Below the pieces are notes generated by a model. That model saw nothing but the letters and a program-made list of their open reading frames with translations. It made no database searches and was not told the origin of the DNA. A DNA stretch of 64,000 nt from Paraspadella gotoi (lineage: Eukaryota; Chaetognatha), in contig CM119270.1 of NCBI GenBank assembly GCA_051294375.1, positions 22,005,897-22,069,896 on the forward strand, read 5' to 3'. This document shows positions 23,255 to 34,939 of the stretch, in pieces. A program made the position numbers and the translations under genes. Position 1 is the first letter of the stretch, and each line of letters starts with the position of its first letter.

Positions 23255-23496
23255 TTTCTTTTCTCCCTGACGTTTGCCAGTAGCCTAGTTTTGAATCAAA
23301 AAGTTTTGCCACAATTTTTTTTTCTCTTTTATGTTTATGATTAATTTTTTTTTAACGGAAATTTATTTTTTTTAAAAATGTTTTTCTTATGCATCTTAAA
23401 TATTTTTAAATATTTTTAAATTGCGAGGAAGAAGACTTTAATTGGCTATAAAAATGTTTTCTCATGTAAAATTCGCGAGACAACGACGCGGAAAAT

Positions 23497-23610
<114 letters not shown>

Positions 23611-23756
23611 CTCATCCTTTTTTGCCTAAGAGCAGCTGAGAAAAAAGCCAGCGCCATCTCCATAACCTTTCAAAAGCGTTTGGGCGAAAAAAAAGAAGAA
23701 AAAATTCAAAATTGCTTTTCTTTATCGCGATTGCGGAGGACGAAGCGAGGGCATTG

Positions 23757-24185
23757 TGGCACGGGCACTGGCACTGGCACTGGCACTGGCTATGGCTTTG
23801 AGACACTGGCACTGGGGCTATGGCTTTGTGGCACTGGCACTGGGGCTATGGCTTTGTGGCACATGCTATGGCTTTGTGGCATTGGTACTGGCACTGGCTA
23901 TGGCTTTGTGGCACTGGCACTGGGGCTATGGCTTTGTGGCACTGGCACTGGGGCTATTGCTTTGTTCGACAAACTATGGCTTTATGGCACTAGTAATGGC
24001 ACTGGCTTTGGCTTTGTGGCACTGGCACTGGGGCTATGGCTTTGTGGCACAGGCTATGGCTTTGAGGCACTGGTATTGGCACTGGCTGTGGCTTTGTGGC
24101 ACTGGCACTGGCAATGGGAACTTTGTGCCACTGAGACCCGTGTGGCAATGAGACCCTTGTGTTACTGAGACCCTTGTGGCACCAG
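23757..24185 (+). repeat. TGGCAC minisatellite
   Basis: A hexamer TGGCAC combined with GGGGCTATGGCTTTG gives a higher-order unit of about 36-42 bp (TGGCACTGGCACTGGGGCTA then TGGCTTTG) repeated about ten times. It decays rightward into ACTGAGACCC(T/G)TGTG units. Two plus frames stay open (LALALALA; GTGTGTGTGY), but both are repeat readings without splice support. They are not called as genes. Confidence 0.9.
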
Positions 24186-24659
24186 GACCGTGTTTCCACG
24201 GTGGTCAGTAACCTGCTTACTCTTTTTGGCACAGTGAACTGTTGGTCGTACATTGATTTAAATTTTTAAAAAAGTAATACAAAATAGTCATAATATTAAA
24301 AATAAAAAATATAGTATTTTTAATATATAATTTTAATGAATACTATTGAATCTAATACATAAAATAGTTAAACAAGTAATATTTCAATTTTCACAGCATC
24401 TTTAAAAAAATAAAAAAATTATCTGGAATTGCAATTCGTATTGTTTAATTATGACCTCTGAGGATCAGATTCACAAATCGATAGTTTGTTTCACGCCAGA
24501 ACAAATTTCACAGATATCTGGAAAAAAATAATTTTAAAATTTCAAAAACAAATATTTAGTTCTAAAAATTTGATGAGTTGAAAGATTAGATATGAGTTGA
24601 AGAAGGAGATAGAATATAATAATGTTCATTACTATCATTGTAAAAGAAAATGGTATCGC

Positions 24660-24772
24660 TGTGGGCAGGGTCGAAAAAACTGTGAGCAGGGACGAAATTA
24701 CTGTGAGCAGGGACGAAATAATTTTGGGCAGGGACGAAATAACTGTGAGCAGGGACGAAATAACTGCTTGCG
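24660..24772 (+). repeat. 24-bp minisatellite
   Basis: About five copies of a 24-bp unit, AACTGTGAGCAGGGACGAAA plus TAAC-type ends. It would encode CEQGRNN-like octapeptides. The surrounding frame shows no gene features. Confidence 0.85.
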
Positions 24773-24775
24773 GAG

Positions 24776-25330
24776 GTATGAAAGAGAAAAAAAAAGCCAA
24801 AGTGATTTTACTCTAACATATTTTTTTTTATTCAAAAAAAATGTTTTACTAAAAACTTAAAATTATAAAGAATAAATTAAAAGTTACAGTACTATTATTT
24901 TTAGGCCGGAAAAAAATCGTTCAAGTAATAATAAAAAAATGCCTTAATTAAAGTTTTATCATAAAAAAGCAAAAAACAAAAAACAAAAAAAAAAACCAAA
25001 AAAAACAAAAAAAAAACAAACAAACAAAACAAACTAAATAGACCTCGTTATTGAAATTTTAAAAACTAAAAATAAAGCAAACACAATAAAACTGTCGAAA
25101 AAAGATGTTGAACAAATTAAAAAAGAAAAAAAAAGCAAACATATAAATATTTCTTTCCACAAAATTGAATTTTTTTTTACAGCGAAAACGATTGTCACGC
25201 AAAGAGAAAAGGAGAGTCTTGGCTAAAAGGAAAATTAAAAACCTTTTTAATAGTTTATTTACATCAACTTAATCGATATAAACGCTTATTTTTTTTCCTT
25301 TTAATTCTTTTTTCTTTTAATGTCAATTTC

Positions 25331-25334
<4 letters not shown>
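24776..25334. other. no gene seen
   Basis: A-rich DNA with long (A)nC runs near 24960-25030. Confidence 0.5.
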
Positions 25335-25374
<40 letters not shown>

Positions 25375-25694
25375 AAAATGGACCACAACTCAATTTCGTC
25401 GGGATTTCATCTGGTTGTTCATTGTAAATATTGTAGGAGTGCGAACATTTATGTAGTTGATTTTTATTCATTTCGGCGTGGGGCAAACTTGACTCCTGAT
25501 TTTCCTTTGCTTCCCATAAATAATGTTTTTCGATTTAGCAAAACCCAATACCTTCTACAAGATACGAAGATTCAAGTCAGAACCCTGTACAAGTCTGAAC
25601 CCTGTACAAATGTTCGATTGAACCCAAAAATAGAAGGAAGAGACGTATTCATGCGGAATCATGTGAAGTAAAAGTAAGAGAGAAAAAATGATAC

Positions 25695-25728
<34 letters not shown>

Positions 25729-25818
25729 ATCTCTCTCTCTCTCTCTCTTTAAAAAATATGAGAATAGATTTATCTCCATCGCTTGCTTCATGAATATGTG
25801 ATAGTCTCTCGTCGCGAC

Positions 25819-25898
<80 letters not shown>

Positions 25899-25900
25899 GC
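25335..25900. repeat. GA and CT microsatellites
   Basis: GA 25335-25373, CT 25697-25748, CT 25821-25897. A frame at 25378-25671 contains the short direct repeat GAACCCTGTACAA, but nothing else argues for a gene. Confidence 0.85.
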
Positions 25901-26114
25901 TTCTCCCTTCTGCAGGTGATATGCGGATTTTTTTTTATATTTTTCTTCATCTCAATTTTTTACATTATTTATTTCAAAACGAGAATATTTTCTTTATAAT
26001 AAAGTCAACTTTTTAGACAAATGATAAAGTTTATACGTTAAAAAATATTAAAAAATACTTAATAAACTATATAAACCTTTGGCTGCTGCTCTCGTCTATA
26101 ATAAAATCAGAAAT

Positions 26115-26180
26115 ACAATCTATATAATTAGCTGCCCTTCAGGGTAGCGTCCGGCGGCCACCGGTGAGCTCATCTTCAAA
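26115..26180 (+). other. GC island with back-to-back splice-like signals
   Basis: Within AT-rich DNA, GCTGCCCTTCAG|GGTAGC leads into GTCCGGCGGCCACCG|GTGAGC. This could be a 22-base microexon or simply a hairpin (CCCT/AGGG). No reading frame can be judged at this length. Confidence 0.2.
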
Positions 26181-26621
26181 AATGAAAGTGCTTAGTTTGA
26201 CCTTAAGAGGAAGCCCTATTTTTAAGGGGAGCTCTATTTTATTACATAAGGTTGACACCCAGGGCAATAAAAAGCTTCGTACCAAGTAGCCATGTATATT
26301 TTCTGTTAACGTTAATTATTTGCAAATTGATTTCTCATGGTCCATTTCCTGCGATGCTGCATAGCTGAAGTTAATAAAGATATGTACAACAGATACAACA
26401 AAGAGGAATCAAATTAAAAACTGTCTCCTTAGCAACCAAAAAAACAAAACGTTTTTTTTTCCTTTACTTTTTTTCCCGCCGTTCCTTGGGAGCAGCGACC
26501 GATGATCGATTAGAAAATGGGTTAAAAGTGAAAATGTAACTGACGAATGAACTCCATTTAGAAAATGGATTCATTATTCTTTCTTCCCAGAATTTAGAGG
26601 AGAAATTTTCGACACGGACGG

Positions 26622-26896
26622 ATGGTCGGAAGGACGGACGGACGGACGGACGGACTGAGGGACGAACGGACGGACGGACGGACGGACGGAGGGACGGACG
26701 GAGGGACGAACGGACGGACGGACGGACGGACGGACGGACGGAGGGACGGGTGGATGAACGGACGGACGGAGGGACGGACGGACGGACGGACGGACGGACG
26801 GAGGGACGGGTGGACGAACGGACGGACGGAGGGACGGAGGGACGGACGGACGGAGGGACGGACGGACGGACGGACGGACGGAAGGACGGACGGAGG
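26622..26896. repeat. (GGAC)n microsatellite, about 270 bp
   Basis: GGAC tetramers with GGAG, GGTGGA and AACG variants. The variants recur in blocks, indicating unit amplification of a longer segment of about 60-64 bp. Both-strand open frames (PSVRPSVRP and TDGRTDGR types) are artefacts. Confidence 0.95.
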
Positions 26897-27282
26897 TTTC
26901 TGGAATCTTGACGTAATTTGAGTGGTGTGGAAGAAGATGCCGATAATTTCCTTTTTTTTATTTCTCAATATTAATTATATATCAGATTGGAATATACTAG
27001 TGTACTTGTTTTTTGGTTTTTTTTTGAAGTTGTTATCCATAGTAAAGAGAATAAATTTTTTTTTAAACATTTTTCATATAAATTTGATTATTTTTTTTCC
27101 AATCATAAAAAAAAATCGTTTTCTAGTTTTAAAATCAGATTTATCAACACTAAGTTAACTTAACAAATTCAACAAATGAACAAATAAACTTATCATTGAT
27201 ATTTACGTATGTAATTTAATAAATATTTAGCGAATCCCTCAACCACCCAAAATTACCTTGAGCCAAAAGACGCACCTTAACT

Positions 27283-27340
27283 CCTCCTCCTCCCCTCCTT
27301 CTCCTCCCCCTCCTCCTCCTCCTCCTCCTCCTCCTCCTCC
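27283..27340. repeat. (CCT)n repeat
   Basis: CCT triplets with a short CCCCTCCTT break. A TTG/TTGTTG run follows at 27406-27480. Confidence 0.9.
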
Positions 27341-27572
27341 CTTTTCCCTCATGAGTAATAAAGTTTTACTCGCTATCGACTTCTCTCTGTCAACGTCTAA
27401 ACACTGTTGTTGTTGTTGTTGTTGTGGTTTTTGTTGTTTCTGTTTTCGTTGCTGATGTTGTCGTTTTTGTTGTTGTTATTATTTTGTTTTCTGTCAAAAC
27501 CTGGTCCACAAATTTATGTTTCAAAATCCTTTGTCCCAAACGAAAGATGAACTCGCCTTAAACTGGAGATCT

Positions 27573-27718
27573 ATGGGTCACTCCGAATGGGTCACTCCAA
27601 ATGGGTCACTCCGAATGGGTCACTCCAAATGGGTCACTCCGAATGGGTTACTCTAAATGGGTCACTCCGAATGGGTAACTCAGAATGGGTCACTCAGAAT
27701 GGGTCACTCAGAATGGAC
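27573..27718 (+). repeat. 14-bp minisatellite (ATGGGTCACTCCGA)
   Basis: Ten to eleven copies of a 14-bp unit, ending in ACTCAGA variants. As 14 is not a multiple of three, the reading frame rotates each copy, which speaks against a coding role. Confidence 0.9.
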
Positions 27719-27885
27719 CAAAGACACCAGATCATCGAGGCTCACATGGTAGTCGTCTCTGCCATCGTCTTCGTCATCATGGTCGTCGTCGTCGTCGTCC
27801 TCGTTGCCTGGCAACTGGTTGTCTGATTCTGGATGAGAATTTCTGGAAACTCTTGTCACTAGAAAAAGGAGGACAAGTCTCAGAA

Positions 27886-28400
27886 CGACAGATGGCAGCA
27901 ATGGCAGCAATGGCCGCAATGGAGCAATGAAAGCATTGGCAGCAATGGAAGCATTGGCAGCAATAGCAGCAATGGTAGCATTGGCAGCATTGGCCGCAAT
28001 GGCAGCAATGGCAGCATTGGCAACATTGGCAGCAATGGCCGCAATGGCAGCAATGGAAATATTGGCAGCATTGGAAGCAATGGCCACAATGAAGCGATGG
28101 CAGCAATGGTAGCAATGGCAGCATGGGCAGCATTGGCAGCAACGGCCGCAATGGCAGCAATGGCATCATTGGCAGCATTGGCAGCAGTAGCAGAAATGGG
28201 ACCAATGGCAGCATTGACAGCGATAGCAGCATTGGGAGCAATGGCAGCAATAGCATCTATGGCAGAATTGGCAGCAATGGCAGCAATGGCCGCAATGGAG
28301 CAATGGCACCAATGGTAGCAATGGAGCAATGTAAGCAATGGCCTAAATGGAGAAATAGCAGCAATGGCAGCATTGGCAGCATTGGCAGCAATGACCACAT
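27886..28400 (+). repeat. 9-bp minisatellite (GGCAGCAAT)
   Basis: About 55 imperfect copies of GGCAGCA(A/T)T/GGCCGCAAT. Because 9 is a multiple of three, every frame on both strands is open. One plus frame reads Gly-X-Y (GSNGSIGRN), collagen-like without proline. A GAT/GAC-rich stretch follows at 28470-28735. I see no start, splice or signal that makes it a gene. Confidence 0.9.
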
Positions 28401-28469
28401 CGACCACAAAGAGAGCCACATTTACAACGAGACCACACTGACGGCCAAAACGATACATTTAAACCATGA

Positions 28470-28736
28470 CGGCGATGATGACGATGACGATAACAACAAC
28501 GACGACGAACACAACGACAATGATGACTACGACGATGACGACGACGACGACCCCACGACAATGACGACGACGACGATGATGAAGACGATGAAGACGACAA
28601 AGACGACGACACCACAACAATGATGACGACGACGACGATAAAAAAAACGACGACAAAGACGAAGACGACAACGACGACGACCCACGAAAATGACACGATG
28701 ATGAAGACGACGACGACGACGACGACGACGACGACA
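28470..28736 (+). repeat. GAC/ACG triplet repeat
   Basis: Imperfect GAC triplets with ACA/AAG variants. It directly follows about 80 bp of unique DNA after the 9-bp minisatellite. Confidence 0.9.
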
Positions 28737-28965
28737 ACCAAAAAACTCGATGCAAACGAGAAAGATCACGAAAGAATTATTTTCGATTCGATTTTCCAGA
28801 GAAAAAAGGTCAACAGTTAAAACTCTGTGCGCACAGAAGAATCAGTTGATTCTTTCTCACTTTAGGAAATTCGAGTTAAAAAAAACAAAACAGGAAAATC
28901 AGGAAATTTGAAAAATCGTTGAGATAAAAAAACTATTTTTTTTGTGATAATAACCAATTTTAACA

Positions 28966-29163
28966 ATGAGAAAATGGGAAAATAATGAAGACGACGATAA
29001 AGATGACGACGACGACGACGACGACAAGGAAGACGACGACGACGACGACGTAGCGACGATGTTTAAATTTGATTTTGAACAAAGTTTTTTCCGCGCAAAA
29101 TATAAACTTTTAATGTCCAGTCGATTGTTCGCTCCGAGAGAAACTAACGTTTTTGTACACGAG
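28966..29163 (+). CDS. candidate first exon, Asp-rich protein
   Basis: A true ATG in the context AACAATGAG lies after an in-frame TAA at 28951. The exon ends at CACGAG|GTAAGT, an ideal donor, in phase 0. The 66 residues start MRKWENNEDDDK, continue with Asp runs coded by a GAC repeat, and end with non-repetitive, well-mixed sequence: VATMFKFDFEQSFFRAKYK then LLMSSRLFAPRETNVFVHE. That tail makes a real exon more likely than a repeat artefact. No family recognised. A downstream partner exon starting in phase 0 was not found with certainty. Confidence 0.45.
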
Positions 29164-29574
29164 GTAAGTTTATGACATTTAATGTAAGTTTCTGTTACAT
29201 TTATGACATTATATGTTATGTTTAATTAAAGCTATAAGGAAAGTTCATCAATTGTTTTTTTCCAAATGATTTTTTTGCTTTTTTATTTTAATTTAATTTT
29301 TTTTTTTCATCGATATTAATAAATTTATTCGTGAATCATAATATATTGTTTAGTTATACTTTAAAAAACGTTCTATGTTTATTTATTAATAATTCATTAA
29401 GTTTTTTTCCATAAATGTATTATATTATTTTTTTTGGTTCCTTTATTCTTTTTTTGTTAATTATTATCCTTTGTTTTCCTTTGATGAACTTTCTTTTGTC
29501 AAAAAGATTTTCGATATTCGTTTTTGGTTTATTCATTGTGAATCTTACCATCTGTAGAATCCCAGCCGAGCGTG

Positions 29575-29665
29575 AGCAAAGGGAAAAAAGGGAAAAAAGG
29601 GAAAAAAGGGAAAAAAGGGAAAAAAGGGAAAAAAAGGGAAAAAAGGGGAAAAAAGGGGAAAAAGA
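29575..29665. repeat. GGGAAAAAA repeat
   Basis: About ten copies of GGGAAAAAA-type units, growing to GGGGAAAAAA. Confidence 0.9.
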
Positions 29666-29880
29666 AATTAAAGGGGACGCTTCTATCCCTATCTCTATTT
29701 ATTTCCTTAAACCAAATCTTATTTATTTATTTATTTATTTATTTATATAGTTTAATATTGTTTATTTGGTTATTAAGTTCTCTTCAACTCTCCTTTTTTT
29801 TCTCTTCAAACGCGAATGCTCTATCTCTATCTTTCTCTTCTAACTCTGTTTCCTTCATCTCTGTCACCGTTTCCATTCTA

Positions 29881-29885
<5 letters not shown>

Positions 29886-29934
<49 letters not shown>
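29886..29934. repeat. (CT)n microsatellite
   Basis: The 21-base flank ACCGTTTCCATTCTATGTCT before it also precedes the CT run at 32622, so flank and microsatellite were copied together. Confidence 0.9.
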
Positions 29935-29937
<3 letters not shown>

Positions 29938-29942
29938 TAACT

Positions 29943-31949
29943 TAGAGATGAGCATCGTTCGAATCGAAGCTCCGATCAAGATTCCTTTATATTTCACTAC
30001 TATTCAAAACTGCATAGTCAAGGCCAAAACAAATTATGTCAATATGGGCAGATTTCGAAATCTTGGCGTCTTGGGAAGCCAATGGAGGTAGAGCGCGATC
30101 GAAATTCCCATTTTATCATGCCCAAAAATGGTATTTAAATGGATTGGTCAGGCCGTTTTTTCCCTATTTCAAGAAAACCTTCTGGCTCTTGAGTAAAAAA
30201 GACCAAATCATACATATTAAGTAAAGTTTCCGAAACCTTATTGTCTTCTCTACATGATGAAAAAAAGCAAATTAAAATTCTTTCATCTTAATTGTTGCTA
30301 AAGCATCAAATGAACTGTTTTTTTTAATTGAACTGCATAGTCAAGCCCTTCATTTTTTTCATTTTGAAACAACAATTGACAGAAACTGTATTGATTTTAA
30401 CTACACCTTCAAATCAGGTAGAGCGCAAGCGGCTTATATTAAAAATATTAATTCTCAATATAATGCAAATTTAAAAAAAGGGTTCAATAAACTTATTAAA
30501 AACAAAAATTCGTCGCACAGTGTTGCTTTGTGAGTTCCCAAAATGCCATAAAAAATAATTTTTAAATTTTTTATATTATTATATTATTATTAAAATATTT
30601 TATAATAATAAAATCTAAGTGTTGCAGATAACTTTTTTATTCAATCTGAGACAGGTAGTATAATATATTAACAGAAGTATATTGTTAAATTTTTATTTGT
30701 TCCCGAGATAGTCTCTGGTTGGTTTTGATATGCGCCTTTTTATTATTTGGAATCGTATTTTGTTGCGTGCTTTACGAAGTATCTGATTGATCAAGTATTT
30801 AAATAAACGTGCTCTTCTGATTTGGTTAGTCTTCTATATTGTACCTTAACCAAAGATATAAAAGAGATGTGGCTTACCTAAAACTGAGAGGAATAGTTCA
30901 ATGATTCGGACAGTCGGTAAGCATCTTAAAATGAGTGAATATTTGGTAATTTTTATGGTTAAGCTTAAAGTTGACTATTTTTAATAAGTTTTTCTTTTTG
31001 TATCTTTAGAAATAGTCTCCCTTCGACTTGCTTTAATGTTCCCTTTTAACTTGCTTCACGTCTCACGTCATCGTTATGTCTACTATAATAATTAATATAA
31101 ATTTTACAATATCATATTCTTCGAATCTCTATAAATAAAATAGCAAGTCAGAAAACACAGCTCGCTCACGGCGTACGTAAAAATCTCAAAAGTATTATAT
31201 GCATAAAAAATAATATTTTTAAATGAAATAGCAAATTTTTTTTAAACTGGAATTTTTTTTCTAATCATGGGTATAATAAAAAATTAAGATTATATAATAA
31301 TTTTATATTAATAATTATATTAAATATAATAAATCCAAAAAAATTATTTTTTTATATTTTAATAATAATAATATATAATAATAATAAATAAAATAATTAT
31401 AATAATATAATAATAATAATAAATAATAATAATAATAAATTATATTTTATTTTTAATTTTTTTTTTTAATTATAATTACTATTTTTATTAATTATTATTT
31501 TATTATTATATATACTGATAATAATATATATTTTATATATAATATTTTTTTTATTTAAAATTATAAAAAATTAATGTTTTAATTATTTTAAATATTTAAA
31601 TAAATTTTTAAAAAATTATTTTATAATAAAATAAAAAATATAATAAAAAATTATTTTTAACTGAACGGGATTTTTCTGAAAAATTTAGGCCCAGGATCTC
31701 ACTGTGCGCCGGTTCTAAAGCTTAGTACTACGCATAGTACTAATCTTTGTTGGATCAAAACAAGCTCGATTTTAAAGGAAAGTTGATCGGTTTGAAGAGC
31801 GATTTTTGCGATTGCTTTTTGGCGATTACTTTTGAATGGATTGTCGGATTATGATGAAATTATGCATGTAGATAATGTTTGCAATTGTCTATCGAACGCT
31901 ACCAAATTTGATATAAAACAATGAGTTGTTTAGAAACGATGCTCATCTC
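29943..31949. mobile_element. 2.0-kb element with 15-bp inverted ends
   Basis: GAGATGAGCATCGTT at 29945 and its exact reverse complement AACGATGCTCATCTC ending at 31949. The 9-base CATCTAACT stands on both sides (29934-29942; 31950-31958), consistent with a target-site duplication, although the left end then has two extra bases. The interior is very AT-rich (notably 31200-31660) and contains two relatives of an AACTGCATAGTCAAG...GGTAGAGCGC segment (30008-30096 and 30339-30427). No transposase frame; the 62-codon frame at 30036-30224 is not recognised. Confidence 0.6.
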
Positions 31950-32316
31950 CATCTAACTCTGTTTCCTTTATCTCTGTCTCTATTTTTTTCCGTCTCTGTC
32001 TCTGTCGTCCTCCTCTGTTGTTAAGGGAGGAATAATTATTTCGCTGAGATTAGAAATTAATTTTTCGTACAAATAAAAATAATTTACGTATAAAAATATA
32101 TAAAATATACTCAATTAATTTGTGACTTTTCTCAACGAAAACATTTTATTTTGCTCTGACCAAGGGTTCGGTTTCAATATTTTTTATTTCACTTTAGTTT
32201 TATTTTGTTTAAACGGGTAAGTGGCTATCTATTAACTTAATAATAAAAATAAGGGCAAGTTATTTTATAATCTTATTAACTTGTTTCCATAAAATTTAAT
32301 AGCAGCAATTTTCCAG

Positions 32317-32416
32317 TTTATGCACTTTGTCCAACCCCATCTCTTTGTCCAACCCCATTTTCTCCCTCGAAGATCGGTTACTCAGACGAAGACATTCGAC
32401 TCATTGAGAAGAAGAA

Positions 32417-32476
<60 letters not shown>

Positions 32477-32556
32477 TAGATTTTCGTCTCCTTCGAAATC
32501 CAACGAATCTTCCGCCGCTAATGACGACAACAACAACAACAACAACGAAGTAGACG
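32317..32556 (+). CDS. candidate internal exon with Thr run
   Basis: Acceptor GCAATTTTCCAG|TT and donor GTAGACG|GTAAAA bound 240 bases that are open only in the frame these sites imply, starting and ending in phase 1. The peptide begins YALCPTPSLCPTPFSPS, continues KIGYSDEDIRLIEKKK, then a Thr run from the ACG repeat, then TRFSSPSKSNESSAANDD and an Asn run. There is no ATG, as expected of an internal exon. Not recognised. The following intron runs into the N gap at 32739-33015. Confidence 0.4.
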
Positions 32557-32621
32557 GTAAAAAAATGGGAGAAAATCTCGTGTGGATTTTTGCGGTCGAT
32601 CACCGTTTCCATTCTATGTCT

Positions 32622-32657
<36 letters not shown>

Positions 32658-32738
32658 AAGAAGGGTGGGGAGAAGAGGGGGAGCGGAGAGAAGACTGAGA
32701 GAGAGGAAAGAAAGAGAGAGAGGAGACGAGGACGAGAT

Positions 32739-33015
32739 NNNNNNNNNNNNNNNNNNNNNNNNNNNNNNNNNNNNNNNNNNNNNNNNNNNNNNNNNNNNNN
32801 NNNNNNNNNNNNNNNNNNNNNNNNNNNNNNNNNNNNNNNNNNNNNNNNNNNNNNNNNNNNNNNNNNNNNNNNNNNNNNNNNNNNNNNNNNNNNNNNNNNN
32901 NNNNNNNNNNNNNNNNNNNNNNNNNNNNNNNNNNNNNNNNNNNNNNNNNNNNNNNNNNNNNNNNNNNNNNNNNNNNNNNNNNNNNNNNNNNNNNNNNNNN
33001 NNNNNNNNNNNNNNN
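32739..33015. other. assembly gap (277 N)
   Basis: N run entered from a GA-rich stretch and left into GC-rich, possibly coding DNA, so it may hide the start of the exon ending at 33198. Confidence 0.95.
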
Positions 33016-33198
33016 CGCCGCTCGATCGCCGCTGACGACACTGATGCTGCCGCCGCCGCTGGGCGTCGCTCCAGTCAATTCGGAGGCATTTTGTCTTTCG
33101 ACCAAAGAGGAGGAAAGGAGGAGGAGGAGGAGGAGGAGGAGGAGGAGGAAGAAGAAGAGGAGGAGGATGAAAAGAGGAAAGACTTTTGTCTGAGTAAA
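33016..33198 (+). CDS. candidate exon, Ala and Glu-rich (partial)
   Basis: Open from the gap edge to a strong donor, AGTAAA|GTAAGT, in phase 0. It reads RRSIAADDTDAAAAAGRR, SSQFGGILSFDQRGGK, a Glu run from GAG repeats, then DEKRKDFCLSK. Other frames hit stops before the donor. The 5' boundary is lost in the gap. An alternative frame gives PPPLGVAPVNSEAF but terminates (TFV stop) before the donor. Unknown family. Confidence 0.35.
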
Positions 33199-33239
33199 GT
33201 AAGTGAAATCAGAGAGAGTCAGTAAATCGTGTCAGGGGG

Positions 33240-33850
33240 AAATTCCCATTTGGGTAAGTCTATATATTTGGAAGTTAGTTTCACAGAGGATTTAGATCTC
33301 ATGTTATGTAAAGATAACTTGGCGGTGTCATATCCTTTCTATTTAAACTAATATTTCATTTTATACTAATGAAACAATTCATGACAGTCTCTCTTGGTTA
33401 TTTTCTCGTCAGAGGGACGGAAGCCTGTCCAACGTCATATTGTTTATTCAATTTTCAATTTGATTTTATTGTATTTTATATATAAGACAAAAAACAATGT
33501 TAAGTCACTATGCCAAACTTATTTATAATTTTAAATATTTAGATTAACCTAAGTGAAATTTAAATATAGACAATTTTTAGCCATTATTAAGAATCTGAAC
33601 ATAAATCACATCGATTAAAATGTGAAACTTAATGAGGACTTGAATTCAAATCTCAAATGAGATTGAATCACGAGATTGTGAATCATCGATGTCAGTTTCA
33701 CTCATAAAATTAATTCTCACAAATTTAAGAAACGAGAAAAACAAAAGAGAAAAACAAAAGAAAAATAAAAGAAAAAAAAATAAAACAAAAGAAAAACAAG
33801 AAAAGAAAATTTAGTTTTTGTATTATTTTGCTTTTGTTTCCTTTTTTGTT
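33240..33850. other. no gene seen
   Basis: AT-rich unique DNA ending in an A-rich tract (33730-33815). Confidence 0.5.
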
Positions 33851-33856
33851 TCCTTT

Positions 33857-34178
33857 TTTGAGTTTCGCCACGATTACTCGCGGAGCAACTCTATAAGTCA
33901 CTTTNNNNNNNNNNGGTCGGCCGATCGGTCGGTATGTCTCTCTGTCCATCTGTCTATCCCACTTATGTTAAAACTGCTTATAACTCCTTTAATACTTTAT
34001 TTATTTAGTTCATATGTTGTAAGAAGGTAGGAGGGTAAATTAAGACCCTAAACTTACATAAGTATCATTTTTTTGGTTATTTTTGATAAGCTCCACCTTT
34101 TATTAAAGAATAAAAGAGGAATTTAGATCCAATGCGAATATAAACTGAAATACACGTGATAAGAAAGTCATTTCGGCG
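33857..34178 (-). mobile_element. hairpin-ended element, subfamily A, copy 3
   Basis: Left end GTTTC-G-CCACGA, loop TTAC, TCGCGG-A-GCAAC, then ACTCTATAAGTCACTTT. A 10-N gap (33905-33914) falls inside the CGGTCGGT microsatellite. The right end is CGGCGTAAC, after ACACGTGATAAGAAAGTCA. Confidence 0.7.
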
Positions 34179-34199
34179 TAACAAACGTTCAAATTATCT

Positions 34200-34380
34200 T
34201 TCTTCTTCTTTTTCTTATTTTCTTTTTTTTCTTCTTTTCTTTCTTTTTTTCTTTTCTTATTTTCTTTCTTCTTGTCTTCCTTTCTTTGTTCTTTTTCCCC
34301 TTTTTCTTTCTTCTTTTTCTTTCCTACTTTTTTTTTGCTGGTGTTTCCCTTTTGTTTTCTTCTTTTTTCTTTCATCTGCC
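34200..34380. repeat. pyrimidine tract
   Basis: CTTTT/CTTCTT tract. No gene. Confidence 0.85.
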
Positions 34381-34717
34381 GATATTCGTTATCGGAGCGA
34401 CAACAACAACAATGACAACAACAACAACCGAGACAAAGAAAATGCTACCAGTTGTCCTCTTCTTGTTTCATTGTTAATGAGAACAGAATTTGGCCTCATG
34501 ACTGTCGTTTGAAATGAGACATCTTTTTATATTACAGAATGAGGCCTTGGTTATTGCTAATGAATTTCAATAGGCCAACAAAGCGAAAGCATTTATTAAA
34601 TTGACTTTTTTGTTTTTTACATGTTTGCGATTTTAGATTATTATTTCTTTCAAAGAGAAGGCATCATTTGTGAATATACAGATTATAAACCAAGGAATTT
34701 AGAGATAGACCAATAGA

Positions 34718-34719
34718 CC

Positions 34720-34806
<87 letters not shown>
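34718..34806. repeat. (GATA)n microsatellite
   Basis: About 22 perfect GATA units. Confidence 0.95.
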
Positions 34807-34939
34807 TAAAATGAAGAGAAATAGAAAGAAATCGCTGATTTCTCTTGAGATGAAAACGCGAGAGGAATTTCTTTCTTTCTGCTCAGATTTCTATCAAATC
34901 AGACATGACTCACTCTCTCTCTCTATCTCTCTCTCTCTG

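Noticed and set aside
26594-26968. PSVRPSVRP and TDGRTDGR frames on both strands
   Set aside because: Both derive from the GGAC tetranucleotide run, and no splice or start context supports them.
27886-28400. Collagen-like gene
   Set aside because: All six frames are open because the unit is 9 bp; there is no signal peptide, splice sites or non-repeat domain.
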